Shown here piece by piece: positions 26,068 to 35,007 of a DNA stretch of 64,000 nt. Numbering within the stretch: the first letter of the stretch is position 1; every line of letters begins with the position of its first letter. The DNA is from Bacillota bacterium (lineage in GTDB: Bacteria; Bacillota; Clostridia; Peptostreptococcales; Anaerovoracaceae), in NCBI GenBank assembly GCA_017437745.1, contig JAFRYI010000003.1:1-64000 (forward strand), read 5' to 3'. The position numbers and the translations under genes are program-made. Below the pieces are notes generated by a model, which saw nothing but the letters and a program-made list of their open reading frames with translations, did not search any database and was not told the origin of the DNA.

Positions 26068-27876
26068 ATGGACTATCAGAAATACACAAGAAACTTCAGC
26101 ATAATAGCTCACATAGACCACGGCAAGAGCACGCTGGCGGACCGTCTGATCGAAAAGACCGGTACGGTGGCGAGCCGCGACATGAAGGAGCAGTTCCTGG
26201 ACAACATGGATCTGGAGCGCGAGCGCGGCATAACCATAAAGCTGCAGACTACGCGTCTGGTCTACAAGGCAAAGGACGGAAACGAGTACATACTCAACCT
26301 GATCGACACACCGGGCCACGTGGACTTCAACTACGAGGTATCCAGGAGCCTGGCGGCCTGCGAGGGCGCTGTCCTTGTTGTGGATGCCACTCAGGGCGTG
26401 GAGGCGCAGACGCTTGCCAACGTGTATCTGGCGCTGGACGAGGATCTGGAGATACTTCCCGTGCTGAATAAGATAGATCTTGCGTCGGCCCATCCGGAGG
26501 AGGTCCGCAGGGAGATAGAGGACGTAATAGGTCTGGACGCTTCGGAGGCTCCGTGCATATCCGCCAAGGAAGGCATAAACATAGAGGAAGTGCTGGAGGA
26601 CATAGTGGCCAAGGTGCCGGCCCCCTCCGGCGATCCGGATGCGCCGCTGAAAGCGCTGATCTTCGACTCCTACTACGACAACTACAAGGGTGTGGTCATA
26701 TATACCCGCATCATGGACGGAAGGCTTAAGGCCGGCGACACCATACTTCTTATGAACACCGGGAAGAAATACGAGGTTACGGAAGTAGGCGTCAACGCGC
26801 CTTACCAGACACCTGTAAAGGAACTGTCCGCGGGGGCCGTAGGATACGTCTGCGCGTCGATAAAGCAGGTAAGGGATGCAAGAGTCGGCGATACAATTAC
26901 ACTGGCCTCAGAACCCGCGTCAGAGCCTCTCAGAGGGTATAAGAAGGTCCAGCCGATGGTCTACTGCGGCATATATCCGACCCCGGACGAAAAGTACGAG
27001 AACGTTAAGGACTGCCTGGAGAAACTGCAGGTAAACGACGCGGCCTTCATTTTCGAGCCGGAGACTTCCCAGGCTCTGGGATACGGTTTCCGCTGCGGCT
27101 TCCTGGGACTTCTGCACATGGAGATAATAGTCGAGCGCCTGGAAAGGGAGTTCGACCTGGAGATAATAACCACGTCGCCTTCCGTCATCTACAAGATAGT
27201 AGGGCACGACGGCACGGAGAGTTACATAGAGAACCCCAGCAACCTTCCGGATCCGACGGAATACGACCATCTGGAGGAGCCTATGGTAAAGGCGACCATA
27301 ATGGTGCCGAAGGACTACGTAGGTTCCATAATGGATCTCTGCCAGCGCAGACGCGGAGTGATGGAACACATGGAGTACATAACCCCGGAAAGGGTGGGAC
27401 TGCATTACATGCTCCCGCTCAACGAGGTCATCTACGATTTCTTCGACGCGCTCAAGTCCAAGACACGCGGCTACGGCTCGCTGGACTACGAGTTCGACCA
27501 CTACGAGAAGAGCAATCTGGTAAAGCTGGACATACTTCTGAACAAAGAGATGGTGGACGCGTTCTCAATGATAGTCCACGAATCCGAGGCATACACGCGC
27601 GGCAAGTTCGTCTGCGAAAAGCTGAAGGAAGTGATCCCGATGCACCAGTTCGAGGTGCCCATCCAGGCCGCGATAGGGCAGAAGATAATCGCCCGTGAGA
27701 CCATACGCGCCTACCGCAAGGACGTACTTGCCAAGTGCTACGGCGGCGACATCTCCCGTAAGAAGAAACTTCTGGAGAAGCAGAAGGAAGGCAAGAAGCG
27801 CATGCGCCAGTTCGGCAGCGTGGAAGTGCCTCAGGAAGCGTTTACGGCAGTGCTGAAGTACGACGACGGAAAGTAG
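26068..27876 (+). CDS. lepA: Elongation factor 4 (LepA)
   Basis: A 602-residue translational GTPase that acts on the ribosome during initiation or stalled elongation. Motifs: [13 protein letters not shown] (P-loop), DTPGHVDF (G3), NKID (G4), EF-G-like domains III and V, and the LepA-specific C-terminal domain ending with the [16 protein letters not shown] region. AGAGGA precedes the ATG. In most Bacillota hemW follows directly, but here it lies 13 kb away, at 40916. Confidence 0.97.
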   Translation: MDYQKYTRNFSIIAHIDHGKSTLADRLIEKTGTVASRDMKEQFLDNMDLERERGITIKLQTTRLVYKAKDGNEYILNLIDTPGHVDFNYEVSRSLAACEGAVLVVDATQGVEAQTLANVYLALDEDLEILPVLNKIDLASAHPEEVRREIEDVIGLDASEAPCISAKEGINIEEVLEDIVAKVPAPSGDPDAPLKALIFDSYYDNYKGVVIYTRIMDGRLKAGDTILLMNTGKKYEVTEVGVNAPYQTPVKELSAGAVGYVCASIKQVRDARVGDTITLASEPASEPLRGYKKVQPMVYCGIYPTPDEKYENVKDCLEKLQVNDAAFIFEPETSQALGYGFRCGFLGLLHMEIIVERLEREFDLEIITTSPSVIYKIVGHDGTESYIENPSNLPDPTEYDHLEEPMVKATIMVPKDYVGSIMDLCQRRRGVMEHMEYITPERVGLHYMLPLNEVIYDFFDALKSKTRGYGSLDYEFDHYEKSNLVKLDILLNKEMVDAFSMIVHESEAYTRGKFVCEKLKEVIPMHQFEVPIQAAIGQKIIARETIRAYRKDVLAKCYGGDISRKKKLLEKQKEGKKRMRQFGSVEVPQEAFTAVLKYDDGK

Positions 27877-27911
27877 GCTCGGGACAGTACTGATAGATTA
27901 CGATGAAAAAT

Positions 27912-27943
27912 ACAAGAGACCGCATTTTGGGGTCTCTTGTTTC
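27912..27943 (+). terminator. Probable lepA terminator
   Basis: ACAAGAGACC (27912-27921) pairs perfectly with GGTCTCTTGT (27931-27940). The T run after it is short, so strength is uncertain. Confidence 0.6.
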
Positions 27944-27967
27944 GTTCACGTGTCATCATATATGTAC

Positions 27968-27997
27968 TTGAACAGAGCAAACCGAAAAATGTATAAT
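27968..27997 (+). promoter_or_regulatory. Promoter of the LUD gene
   Basis: TTGAAC at 27968-27973 and TATAAT at 27992-27997, 18 bp apart, 62 bp before the start. Confidence 0.65.
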
Positions 27998-28059
27998 AAT
28001 ATCAATTTATGCAAATTAATGAAAGTATTCAATCGAAATGATTGACGAAAGGGTCTAGG

Positions 28060-28665
28060 ATGGAGTTTGAAGGAATAAAAAATACTCTTAAGAAGCATGG
28101 TTTTAAAGTAAGTTGTTTCCGGAACAAAGAGGAAGCATCTGCATACCTTAATAAGCAGATCGACGGAAAGTCAGTTGGCTTCGGAGGGAGCGTAACCACC
28201 AAACAGATGGGCCTTTACGACAGTTTGGGAACTCATAATGAGGTAGTATGGCACTGGGTGATCCCGGAAGGCATCGACAAGAAAGAATGGCTAGCCAAAG
28301 CAATGACTACAGATGTTTACATCGCATCAGCCAACGCTTTAGCTTCGACTGGCGAGATAATCAACATTGATGGCGCCGGAAACCGCGTAAGCTCATTGGT
28401 ATTTGGACATGATAAGGTCTACTATTTGATAGGAAGGAATAAAATCGCCGATAATTATGATGAAGCCATCTTAAGGGCAAGAAACACAGCTGCGCCGATG
28501 AACTCCAAGCGGCTTGGACGAAAAACTCCCTGCGCGATAAAAGGCGATAGGTGTTTTGACTGCAATAGTCCTGAGCGGATATGCCGAACTATGACCGTAA
28601 CATGGAGACCTACGAAAGGTGTCGATACTGAAGTTGTACTTGTTGACGAAGATCTGGGGTTCTAG
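28060..28665 (+). CDS. LUD domain protein (LutC/DUF162 family)
   Basis: A 201-residue LUD-domain protein. The family includes LutC/LldG of lactate oxidation, but many single-domain Clostridial members have no proven function. Visible motifs are GFGGSVTTKQMGL (the conserved GGS region), the SANALASTGEIINIDGAGNR region and a C-terminal Cys cluster CAIKGDRCFDCNSPERIC unlike LutC. ATG 28060 has GAAAGGG upstream. LutA and LutB are absent. It opens the accessory island and may act in redox handling of the acids processed there; this is inference. Confidence 0.82.
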   Translation: MEFEGIKNTLKKHGFKVSCFRNKEEASAYLNKQIDGKSVGFGGSVTTKQMGLYDSLGTHNEVVWHWVIPEGIDKKEWLAKAMTTDVYIASANALASTGEIINIDGAGNRVSSLVFGHDKVYYLIGRNKIADNYDEAILRARNTAAPMNSKRLGRKTPCAIKGDRCFDCNSPERICRTMTVTWRPTKGVDTEVVLVDEDLGF

Positions 28666-28672
28666 CTTTTTA

Positions 28673-28705
28673 TTGCTAAAAATTGATTAAAAGTGTATAA
28701 TCAAT
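28673..28705 (+). promoter_or_regulatory. arsR promoter with overlapping operator
   Basis: TTGCTA (28673-28678) and TATAAT (28696-28701) are 17 bp apart. ATTGATTA (28682-28689) and TAATCAAT (28698-28705), a perfect inverted repeat, cover the -10 box, a classic autorepression arrangement for an ArsR dimer. Confidence 0.65.
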
Positions 28706-28743
28706 AATTAGTTTAAATATAGAAAAGAATAAATGGAGCAAAC

Positions 28744-29016
28744 ATGAAAGACACGAAGAAATACGCGAAGATCTTTAAAGCATTAGGAGATGAAAACAGA
28801 CTGCGCTTGATAAATCTTATCTGCGATGGGATAAACTGCCCCTGCAAGATGCTCAAAAGTGTCAGCATAGAGCAGTCGACATTGTCACACCACATGAAGA
28901 TACTCTGTGACGCAGACATTATTTTGGTCGAGAAGAGCGGTACGTCCGTCCATTATTTCATTAATCCGGAGATTCGCAACCAACTGGATGTCTTCATGGA
29001 AAAGGTAGTTAGCTAA
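28744..29016 (+). CDS. ArsR/SmtB-family transcriptional regulator
   Basis: A 90-residue winged-helix repressor. The N-terminal FKALGDENRLRLI motif and recognition helix SIEQSTLSHHMKIL are diagnostic. Cys27, Cys32, Cys34 and Cys55 could bind metal or sense thiols or redox state, but the canonical ELCVCDL motif is absent, so the signal is unknown. The gene has its own promoter with an inverted repeat over the -10 box. It lies just before the long catabolic operon, whose promoter shares ATTGA/TCAAT half-sites, so it may repress that operon. Confidence 0.9.
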   Translation: MKDTKKYAKIFKALGDENRLRLINLICDGINCPCKMLKSVSIEQSTLSHHMKILCDADIILVEKSGTSVHYFINPEIRNQLDVFMEKVVS

Positions 29017-29098
29017 CGACCTCTGTGTCGATGAGTCCATACAGACGAATAACCAAACAGTTAAATTGTTAATTATTTAATTATTCAAGTACATAAAG

Positions 29099-29128
29099 AT
29101 TGACAATCATCAATATTTAATATAGAAT
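29099..29128 (+). promoter_or_regulatory. Promoter and candidate ArsR site of the catabolic operon
   Basis: TTGACA at 29100-29105 and TAGAAT at 29123-29128, 17 bp apart. ATTGA (29099-29103) and TCAAT (29110-29114) form an inverted repeat across the -35 box with the same half-site as the arsR operator. Confidence 0.6.
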
Positions 29129-29165
29129 CACCTTAGTAGAAGTCCATAATACTGAGGTGTTTTTT

Positions 29166-30266
29166 ATGGATAGGATATTAATCAAAGCTGATAGGACTAT
29201 CCTTATAGACAACGGATTTATAAAGGATCCGGACGGGGACGACGAAAACTCTTTCGTTGTAGACTGCAAAGGCAGTTTCATCCTCCCCGGTTTAATAGAT
29301 TTTCATGTGCACGTTTTTCGAAGCGGTTCGGAGTTTGCTGTTCCGGCCGACTGTGCATTGATCCCCCAGGGCATTACGACTGCCGTCGACGGCGGCAGTG
29401 CGGGTAGTGCGTCTCTGGGGGCTTTTGTTTCTTCTGACATATTGAGCAACACTGTCGATATCTATCCTCTTATTAATGTTTCTCTTATGGGTCAACCTAC
29501 ATTGAAATATGGAGAAAGACTCGAAACTCGATTTTTGTCAGTCGGAGAAATAAAAAGAGCATGGAAGAAGTCTCCGGTCAAGCCGGTCGGGCTGAAACTC
29601 AGGATGGGTAAGGAGAGCGCAGAAGGGCTGGGCATCCAGCCTCTCTTAGACTCTTTAAAGATAGCCGAGGAGTTAGGATGCAAGCTCGTTGTACATTCCA
29701 GCGATCCGGAGGTCGGAGCCGAGGATATAGCAGATCTCTTAAGGCCCGGTGATATATTCTGCCATTGTTTTCACGAAAAGGGGCCGAACATTCTGAATGA
29801 TGCCGGACATGTCCGTCCAGGCATTCTGGACGCCAGGAAGCGAGGTGTCTTGTTTGATGCGGCCAATGGAAAATCAAATTTTTCGTTCAGGATAGCGAAA
29901 GCCGCAATAGCTGATGGATTCTTCCCGGACATAATAAGTACAGACCTTACATGTCTTACTCTGTACAAAGACTATGCTTTTGGTCTGCCTTATGTCATGT
30001 CTAAATATCTAGCGCTTGGCATGCCTTTAGATAAGGTCATCGAGGCCGTTACCGTTACCCCTGCCAGTTGGCTCGGCATGGAAGACTCAATAGGGACATT
30101 GAAGCCCGGCACGATCGCGGACGTCGCAGTCTTCGATCTTGTCGATAAAGCCGTAAGTTTCCGTGATGCAAAAGGCGACGAGGTAACAGGCAGCAAGCTT
30201 CTCGCCGCTCGCATGACCGTAAAGAACGGCACGATCGTTTACCGTCAGGCAGATTTTGCGTTGTAA
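29166..30266 (+). CDS. Amidohydrolase/deacetylase family metallohydrolase
   Basis: A 366-residue TIM-barrel hydrolase with a bimetal site. Ligands visible: HVH at His47/His49, Lys144 in GLKLRM (probably carboxylated), His177 in VVHSSD, His200/His203 in CHCFH, and Asp260 in STDLTC. This fits the EF_0837/AHA_3915 deacetylase group, often annotated as dihydroorotase-like, rather than true PyrC. It probably removes an acyl or cyclic amide group from the imported compound. GAGGTG lies 8 bp before ATG 29166. It is the first gene of a nine- to ten-gene operon with aldolase, dehydrogenase and TRAP genes. Confidence 0.85.
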   Translation: MDRILIKADRTILIDNGFIKDPDGDDENSFVVDCKGSFILPGLIDFHVHVFRSGSEFAVPADCALIPQGITTAVDGGSAGSASLGAFVSSDILSNTVDIYPLINVSLMGQPTLKYGERLETRFLSVGEIKRAWKKSPVKPVGLKLRMGKESAEGLGIQPLLDSLKIAEELGCKLVVHSSDPEVGAEDIADLLRPGDIFCHCFHEKGPNILNDAGHVRPGILDARKRGVLFDAANGKSNFSFRIAKAAIADGFFPDIISTDLTCLTLYKDYAFGLPYVMSKYLALGMPLDKVIEAVTVTPASWLGMEDSIGTLKPGTIADVAVFDLVDKAVSFRDAKGDEVTGSKLLAARMTVKNGTIVYRQADFAL

Positions 30267-30278
30267 AGGAGTAAGAAC

Positions 30279-31379
30279 ATGAAGATCAGATCCATAGACC
30301 TTTATCCGTTTTCCATCCCTCTGAAAAAGCCTCTCGTATGGGCTGACGGCCGTCAGGAAGTACTGGATTGGATAGTAGTAAAGATTACCGGCGAAGACGG
30401 CACTTACGGTGTTTCCGAAGCGATAAACCGCCACATGATATACGGAGAGACTCAGGCGTCAATTTATTACGCGATAAAGCACATAATCGCGCCGCTTCTT
30501 ATAGGAATGGATTCTTTCAACCTGGAACGAATCTGGGAGAAAATGAATGCCATTAAGTGGAATCCGGAAGCCAAGTCTGCAATAGATGTCGCTCTTCACG
30601 ACCTTAACGGAAAGATAATGGGGGTCCCGATCTATCAGATGCTCGGCGGTCCCTACCGAGATAAAGTCGAAGTCTGCTGGATGGTAGGTCTGGATACCAA
30701 CGAAAAGATGCTTGAGGAAATGAAGCAGAAGGTCTCCGAAGGTTATAAGTCATTTAAAGTGAAAGGCGGAATAGACCCGGAGAACGATATCATAAAGATC
30801 AAGTACATGAGGGAGAATCTACCGCGTGACGTGAAGATATACGTGGATGCCAACTGCCGTTACGACCGCGAAGTTGCTACACGCGTCCTGCGTGAACTCG
30901 ACGGATATCTGGATGCCATAGAGGAGCCAATGAACCCGGATGATTCTATCGGAAGGCTCCAGGTGTCCCAACAGACCGGTGTTCCTTTCCTTGGTGACGA
31001 GAGTGTGTTCACAGTGGCCAGTGTCTATAGAGAACTGCAGCTCGGGGCGCTAAAGAGAGTGTCTATCAAAGTCCCCAGAACAGGGTTCTATCTAGCCAGC
31101 AAGATGGTCCACCTTTGCGAGGCAGCGAATGTGAAAATGCAGATCTGCACGCAGTCTGAGACAGATCTTGGCACGGTAGCTTGCCTGCATTTGGCCGCGG
31201 CATATAAACAGATATGTTTTGCCAACGAGATAATAGCTTATCAGGATGCAGTCGACGGAATACTCAAAAATGAGATAACCTTCAAGGATGGCTACATGGA
31301 ACTTATGACTGGCCCGGGACTCGGCGTGGAGGTCGATTGGGATAAAGTCAAATACTATTCGAACGAGATAATTCTGTAG
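30279..31379 (+). CDS. Enolase-superfamily enzyme (muconate lactonizing / dipeptide epimerase-like)
   Basis: A 366-residue two-domain enzyme: N-terminal capping domain and C-terminal barrel. The acid/base Lys pair is K160-x-K162, with a second Lys at 264; metal ligands fit Asp190, Glu215 or Glu216, and Asp240/Glu241. This is the MLE-subgroup layout. Members abstract the proton alpha to a carboxylate and then lactonize, dehydrate, racemize or epimerize. With an HpaI aldolase next door, an acid dehydratase or epimerase role is plausible, but the specific substrate is unknown. It lies 12 bp after the amidohydrolase with GGAG upstream. Confidence 0.85.
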   Translation: MKIRSIDLYPFSIPLKKPLVWADGRQEVLDWIVVKITGEDGTYGVSEAINRHMIYGETQASIYYAIKHIIAPLLIGMDSFNLERIWEKMNAIKWNPEAKSAIDVALHDLNGKIMGVPIYQMLGGPYRDKVEVCWMVGLDTNEKMLEEMKQKVSEGYKSFKVKGGIDPENDIIKIKYMRENLPRDVKIYVDANCRYDREVATRVLRELDGYLDAIEEPMNPDDSIGRLQVSQQTGVPFLGDESVFTVASVYRELQLGALKRVSIKVPRTGFYLASKMVHLCEAANVKMQICTQSETDLGTVACLHLAAAYKQICFANEIIAYQDAVDGILKNEITFKDGYMELMTGPGLGVEVDWDKVKYYSNEIIL

Positions 31380-31387
31380 GAGGAGAA

Positions 31388-32200
31388 ATGCCCAAGACGT
31401 TTTTTGACAATACGGTTATGAAAAAGCTCCGCAACGGAGAACCTGTTTCGGCCACATGGTCGCAGTTGGGTTCCGCACAGTGTACGGAGATACTGGCTGA
31501 AGCCGGATTCGATGTGATCGTTATCGATATGGAACATTCGCAGCTTACACTTCCGGATCTGACTACGATGATGATGGCAATGAAGGGAACTGATGCGATT
31601 CCTATCGTAAGAGCCCCTTGGAACGACATGGTCTGGTGCAAACAGATACTGGACTGCGGAGCATATGGTATACATATCCCCTATGTTTCCACAAAGGAAG
31701 AGGCGGAATATGCTGTTAAGTCCTGTAAATACGCGCTGGAAGGTTTCAGGGGCATAGCAAGCACACACAGGGCAGTAGACTACGGGCTTAAGAAAAAGGA
31801 GTACTGGGCTAGGGCAAACGATGACATCATTGTAATGATCGCGATCGAGACCCCGGAAGGTGTAGCAAATATAGATGAGATAGCTTCTGTAAAGGGTGTC
31901 GACGGCATATTTATCGGACCCTCGGATCTTTCCACTTCCATGGGACATTTTGTTACGCCTTCTCATCCTGAAGTACAAGATGCTATCAGGAAAGTAGAGA
32001 AGTCCGCAAAAGCTCACGGTAAATTCCTTGGAACGATAGCCGCGGACATGGAAGCCGCGAAGGCGCTCTACGATCGCGGCTACAGCATAGTCTACTTTAT
32101 GTCAGACGCTGTGAGTCTGGGGAACATGGCGGCTAAACAAGTTGCCGGATTCAATGAGTATATGTCGGCTCGGACGGAAAAGGAGGACAAAAATGTATAA
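31388..32200 (+). CDS. HpcH/HpaI family aldolase
   Basis: A 270-residue class II, metal-dependent aldolase of the HpcH/HpaI family, which splits 4-hydroxy-2-oxo acids into pyruvate (or a related 2-oxo acid) and an aldehyde. Motifs: GFDVIVIDMEH with the catalytic His, AIETPEGV with a metal-binding Glu, and GIFIGPSDLS with a metal-binding Asp. AGGAGG precedes ATG 31388 and the gene overlaps the next start by 8 bp. In this operon it is the most likely carbon-carbon bond-cleaving step. Confidence 0.9.
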   Translation: MPKTFFDNTVMKKLRNGEPVSATWSQLGSAQCTEILAEAGFDVIVIDMEHSQLTLPDLTTMMMAMKGTDAIPIVRAPWNDMVWCKQILDCGAYGIHIPYVSTKEEAEYAVKSCKYALEGFRGIASTHRAVDYGLKKKEYWARANDDIIVMIAIETPEGVANIDEIASVKGVDGIFIGPSDLSTSMGHFVTPSHPEVQDAIRKVEKSAKAHGKFLGTIAADMEAAKALYDRGYSIVYFMSDAVSLGNMAAKQVAGFNEYMSARTEKEDKNV

Positions 32201-33164
32201 GGTCCTTATTCCCCAGGATGTGGCTGAATCCGGAAAGAAGTATCTGAGGGATCAGGGATATGAAGTCGTTATCGGCACCGGCTGGGATATTGATACTCTG
32301 AAAAGAGAGATAGCCGACGCTGACGCGTTGCTGTTCAGGACTGCAAAGTATCCCGCAGAAGTGCTTGAAGCAGCTAAGAAGCTTAAAATAGCAAGCCGTT
32401 TCGGAGTCGGTTACGACAACATAGATATCGAAAAGGCTGCGGAACTCGGCATCTGGGTTGCAATAGCACAAGGCGCAAACGCCATGTCCGTTGCGGAGCA
32501 TACAATCGCGCTCCTATTGGCTTGTTCATTCAATATAGTTAAGTCCCAGGATGAGATCAAGAAGGGAAACTGGGAAATAAGAAATCAGCTTCCGGGAATC
32601 GAGATGAATGGGAAGACCATAGGTATCCTCGGCGTCGGGACGATAGGAAAACTAGTTGCCGAAAAGGCCAGATACGGTCTGGGCATGAAGGTGATTGGTT
32701 ATGATGTCGCAAGCGGAACGCTCGGATACAACTGTCCGGAATATATAGAAATGAAAGATAGCATGGAGGATGTGCTGAAAGAATCGGATGTCGTTTCGGT
32801 GCATACACCTCTTGATAAGAATACCCGCGGCCTCATTGGAGAAAAAGAACTGTCGATGATGAAACGGACCGCAATCCTCATCAACTGTGCCCGCGGAGGA
32901 ATAATCGACGAGTCCGCACTGGAAAAGGCTCTAAAAGAAAAACAGATATACGCCGCTGCACTTGATGTTTTCACATCGGAGCCGGTGGATCTTGATAACG
33001 GTCTGTTGAAACTGGATAACTTCCTGGCTTCGCCGCACAATGCGGCACTCACAAAAGAGGCTAACGAGGCAGTGTCTCTTGCTGCGGCAAAGGCGATCGA
33101 TGCCGTGCTTAAAGGCGGAAGACCTGCATATCCCGTTAATGAACCTATATTCAAATCAAACTGA
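32193..33164 (+). CDS. D-2-hydroxyacid dehydrogenase (SerA/GhrB-like)
   Basis: A 323-residue NAD(P)-dependent D-isomer-specific 2-hydroxyacid dehydrogenase. The Rossmann motif is GILGVGTIGK; catalytic Arg lies in NCARGGIIDE and catalytic His in SPHNAALT, near the C-terminus. No ACT domain is present, so it is not full-length SerA. It may oxidise or reduce a 2-hydroxy/2-oxo acid produced by the aldolase. ATG 32193 follows AGGAGG and overlaps the aldolase stop. Confidence 0.9.
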   Translation: MYKVLIPQDVAESGKKYLRDQGYEVVIGTGWDIDTLKREIADADALLFRTAKYPAEVLEAAKKLKIASRFGVGYDNIDIEKAAELGIWVAIAQGANAMSVAEHTIALLLACSFNIVKSQDEIKKGNWEIRNQLPGIEMNGKTIGILGVGTIGKLVAEKARYGLGMKVIGYDVASGTLGYNCPEYIEMKDSMEDVLKESDVVSVHTPLDKNTRGLIGEKELSMMKRTAILINCARGGIIDESALEKALKEKQIYAAALDVFTSEPVDLDNGLLKLDNFLASPHNAALTKEANEAVSLAAAKAIDAVLKGGRPAYPVNEPIFKSN

Positions 33165-33196
33165 TCAAATTCCTGCAGGAAAGAAAGGAGGAAACA

Positions 33197-33706
33197 GTGG
33201 CTGTCTTAAAAGGCTTGAAAGCATTTAATAAAGGCGTAGCCAAGGTCTATGAGGTCATATGCACTGTCTTGCTTGGTGTAATGTGCCTGCTGGCTGTGGT
33301 GGAAGTGGTGCGCAGGTATGTTTTCCACGTTAGTTTCATGTGGTCGGACGAAGCACTCCGCTATATGTCTGTGTGGATAACATTCTTCGGAGGAGCGCTG
33401 GTATTCCGTAAGGCCAGTATGACTGTGTTCGATCTGTTCATAGGAAAGCTACCGCCTAAAAAACGTGAGATCGCTGATCTGGTTGTGCTGATCATCTCGT
33501 TCGCGTTCCTGATATTTATCTTCATCAAGGCTGCTCAGTACAGCTTCTCCGGACCCGTCGTACGGGAAATCAGTTCCGGAACGCATATAAGCATGCTCGT
33601 ACCTTACATAAGCATGCCTTGCGGCTTCGGCGCTATGCTGTTGTTCGGAATAGAGCAGATAATCGATAAAGTAATTGCTCTAAGGGGAAAGGAGGAAAAA
33701 GAATGA
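33197..33706 (+). CDS. TRAP transporter small permease (DctQ)
   Basis: A 169-residue protein with four membrane helices, the DctQ subunit of a tripartite Na+-dependent carboxylate importer. The segments YEVICTVLLGVMCLLAVVE and YMSVWITFFGGALVFRK are typical. It starts with GTG after AAAGGAGG and overlaps dctM by 4 bp (ATGA). Together with DctM and the DctP protein at 36026 it should import an organic acid for the surrounding enzymes. Confidence 0.9.
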   Translation: MAVLKGLKAFNKGVAKVYEVICTVLLGVMCLLAVVEVVRRYVFHVSFMWSDEALRYMSVWITFFGGALVFRKASMTVFDLFIGKLPPKKREIADLVVLIISFAFLIFIFIKAAQYSFSGPVVREISSGTHISMLVPYISMPCGFGAMLLFGIEQIIDKVIALRGKEEKE

Positions 33707-34992
33707 TCATATTTATAGTATTTGTAGTATTGATCCTTCTTATGTTCGCGGGCATACCGGTCGCTTTGGCTACCGGAATGGCGAGTACGGCACACTTCCT
33801 TATGCTCGGAGATTCGCGTTTCCTGTCAATTCTCCCGCAGAGGATGTTCGCCGGAGTCAACTCCACTGAGCTTCTTTGCATAGCCTATTTCGTTCTGGCC
33901 GGAATACTGATGAACAAATACGGCATTACGGAAAAGCTCTTTGACTTCTGCCGAGAATTGATAGGTTGGGTAAAGGGAGGTCTTGCGTACGCTACCATAG
34001 GCGTGGCGGTCATCCTTTCCGCGATCCTCGGTTCAGCTAATGCGGTAACAGCGATACTCTGCATGTCCGCAGTGCCTGAGATGAAGAAGGACGGGTATGA
34101 CGGCGCGTTTTCAGCGTGTCTGGTGTCGGCTGCGGGAGTGCTAGGACCGCTCATTCCGCCATCTGTCGGGTTCGTAATGATAGCGGCACTTGTTGGGTGT
34201 TCGGTAAGAGCATTGTTCATGTCCGGCATTATCCCTGGCATAATCATAGCTGTTGCGTTTGCTATCGTTATTGGACTGCAGACCAGAAAAGCGAATTATC
34301 CCAAGTACCGCGAAAGGATCAACGGTAAGGCTCTCTGGAAGTCGTTCATAAAGGCTGCGCCCGCACTCATCATTCCGTTCATAATGATCGGCGGTGTAAC
34401 CTTCGGATGGTTTACCCCGTCTGAGTCCGGTGCTGTTGCCGTTGCAGCCACAGTCATCTGCGCGATAATCTACCGCTCGTTCTCGTTTAAGAAACTGATC
34501 GAATCGCTGCGTTCCGCGGTAACTGCTACAGCAGGAATAATGATCATAGTTGCTTTCGGAAACATACTCGGATGGTCGCTTGCAATCGACCAGATCCCGG
34601 CAAAGCTCACTCAGGCAGTTCTTTCCATAAGCAGCAACAAGATATTCGTCATGGGCGCGCTGCTGGTTATCATGTTCTTCGTCGGAATGTTCGTAGACGG
34701 ATTCGCGGCGATACTCATATTCGCTCCGATATTTGCGCCAATGGCAACGTCAGTTGGAATTAACCTGGTGCATTTCTGCCTGATATTCTCGATTATGATA
34801 AAGATCGGTCTTATTACTCCGCCGGTCGGAATGTGCCTGTTCGTTTCGTCGAATCTTACGAGGGAGCCTCTGGCTTTGATATCTAAAAAGATCTGGCCAT
34901 TCGTAATCGCAAGTATGTTGGCCACGATCATACTTGCGTATGCAGAGCCTATAACGCTGTGGCTGCCCAGAGCGCTCGGGATGATGTTCTAA
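33703..34992 (+). CDS. TRAP transporter large permease (DctM)
   Basis: A 429-residue membrane protein with about 12 hydrophobic segments, the transport subunit DctM. The Gly/Pro-rich segments SAAGVLGPLIPPSVGF and ITPPVGMCLFVSSNL are family hallmarks. It overlaps DctQ by 4 bp. The binding-protein gene is unusually separated from it by a beta-propeller gene. Confidence 0.93.
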   Translation: MIIFIVFVVLILLMFAGIPVALATGMASTAHFLMLGDSRFLSILPQRMFAGVNSTELLCIAYFVLAGILMNKYGITEKLFDFCRELIGWVKGGLAYATIGVAVILSAILGSANAVTAILCMSAVPEMKKDGYDGAFSACLVSAAGVLGPLIPPSVGFVMIAALVGCSVRALFMSGIIPGIIIAVAFAIVIGLQTRKANYPKYRERINGKALWKSFIKAAPALIIPFIMIGGVTFGWFTPSESGAVAVAATVICAIIYRSFSFKKLIESLRSAVTATAGIMIIVAFGNILGWSLAIDQIPAKLTQAVLSISSNKIFVMGALLVIMFFVGMFVDGFAAILIFAPIFAPMATSVGINLVHFCLIFSIMIKIGLITPPVGMCLFVSSNLTREPLALISKKIWPFVIASMLATIILAYAEPITLWLPRALGMMF

Positions 34993-35007
34993 ACGGAGGG
35001 TAAAGCA

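Noticed and set aside
25652..26104. 150-codon plus-strand frame covering the rpsT start and lepA leader
   Set aside because: It overlaps rpsT in antisense, both promoters and the palindrome; the translation follows the DNA palindrome and has no ribosome site.
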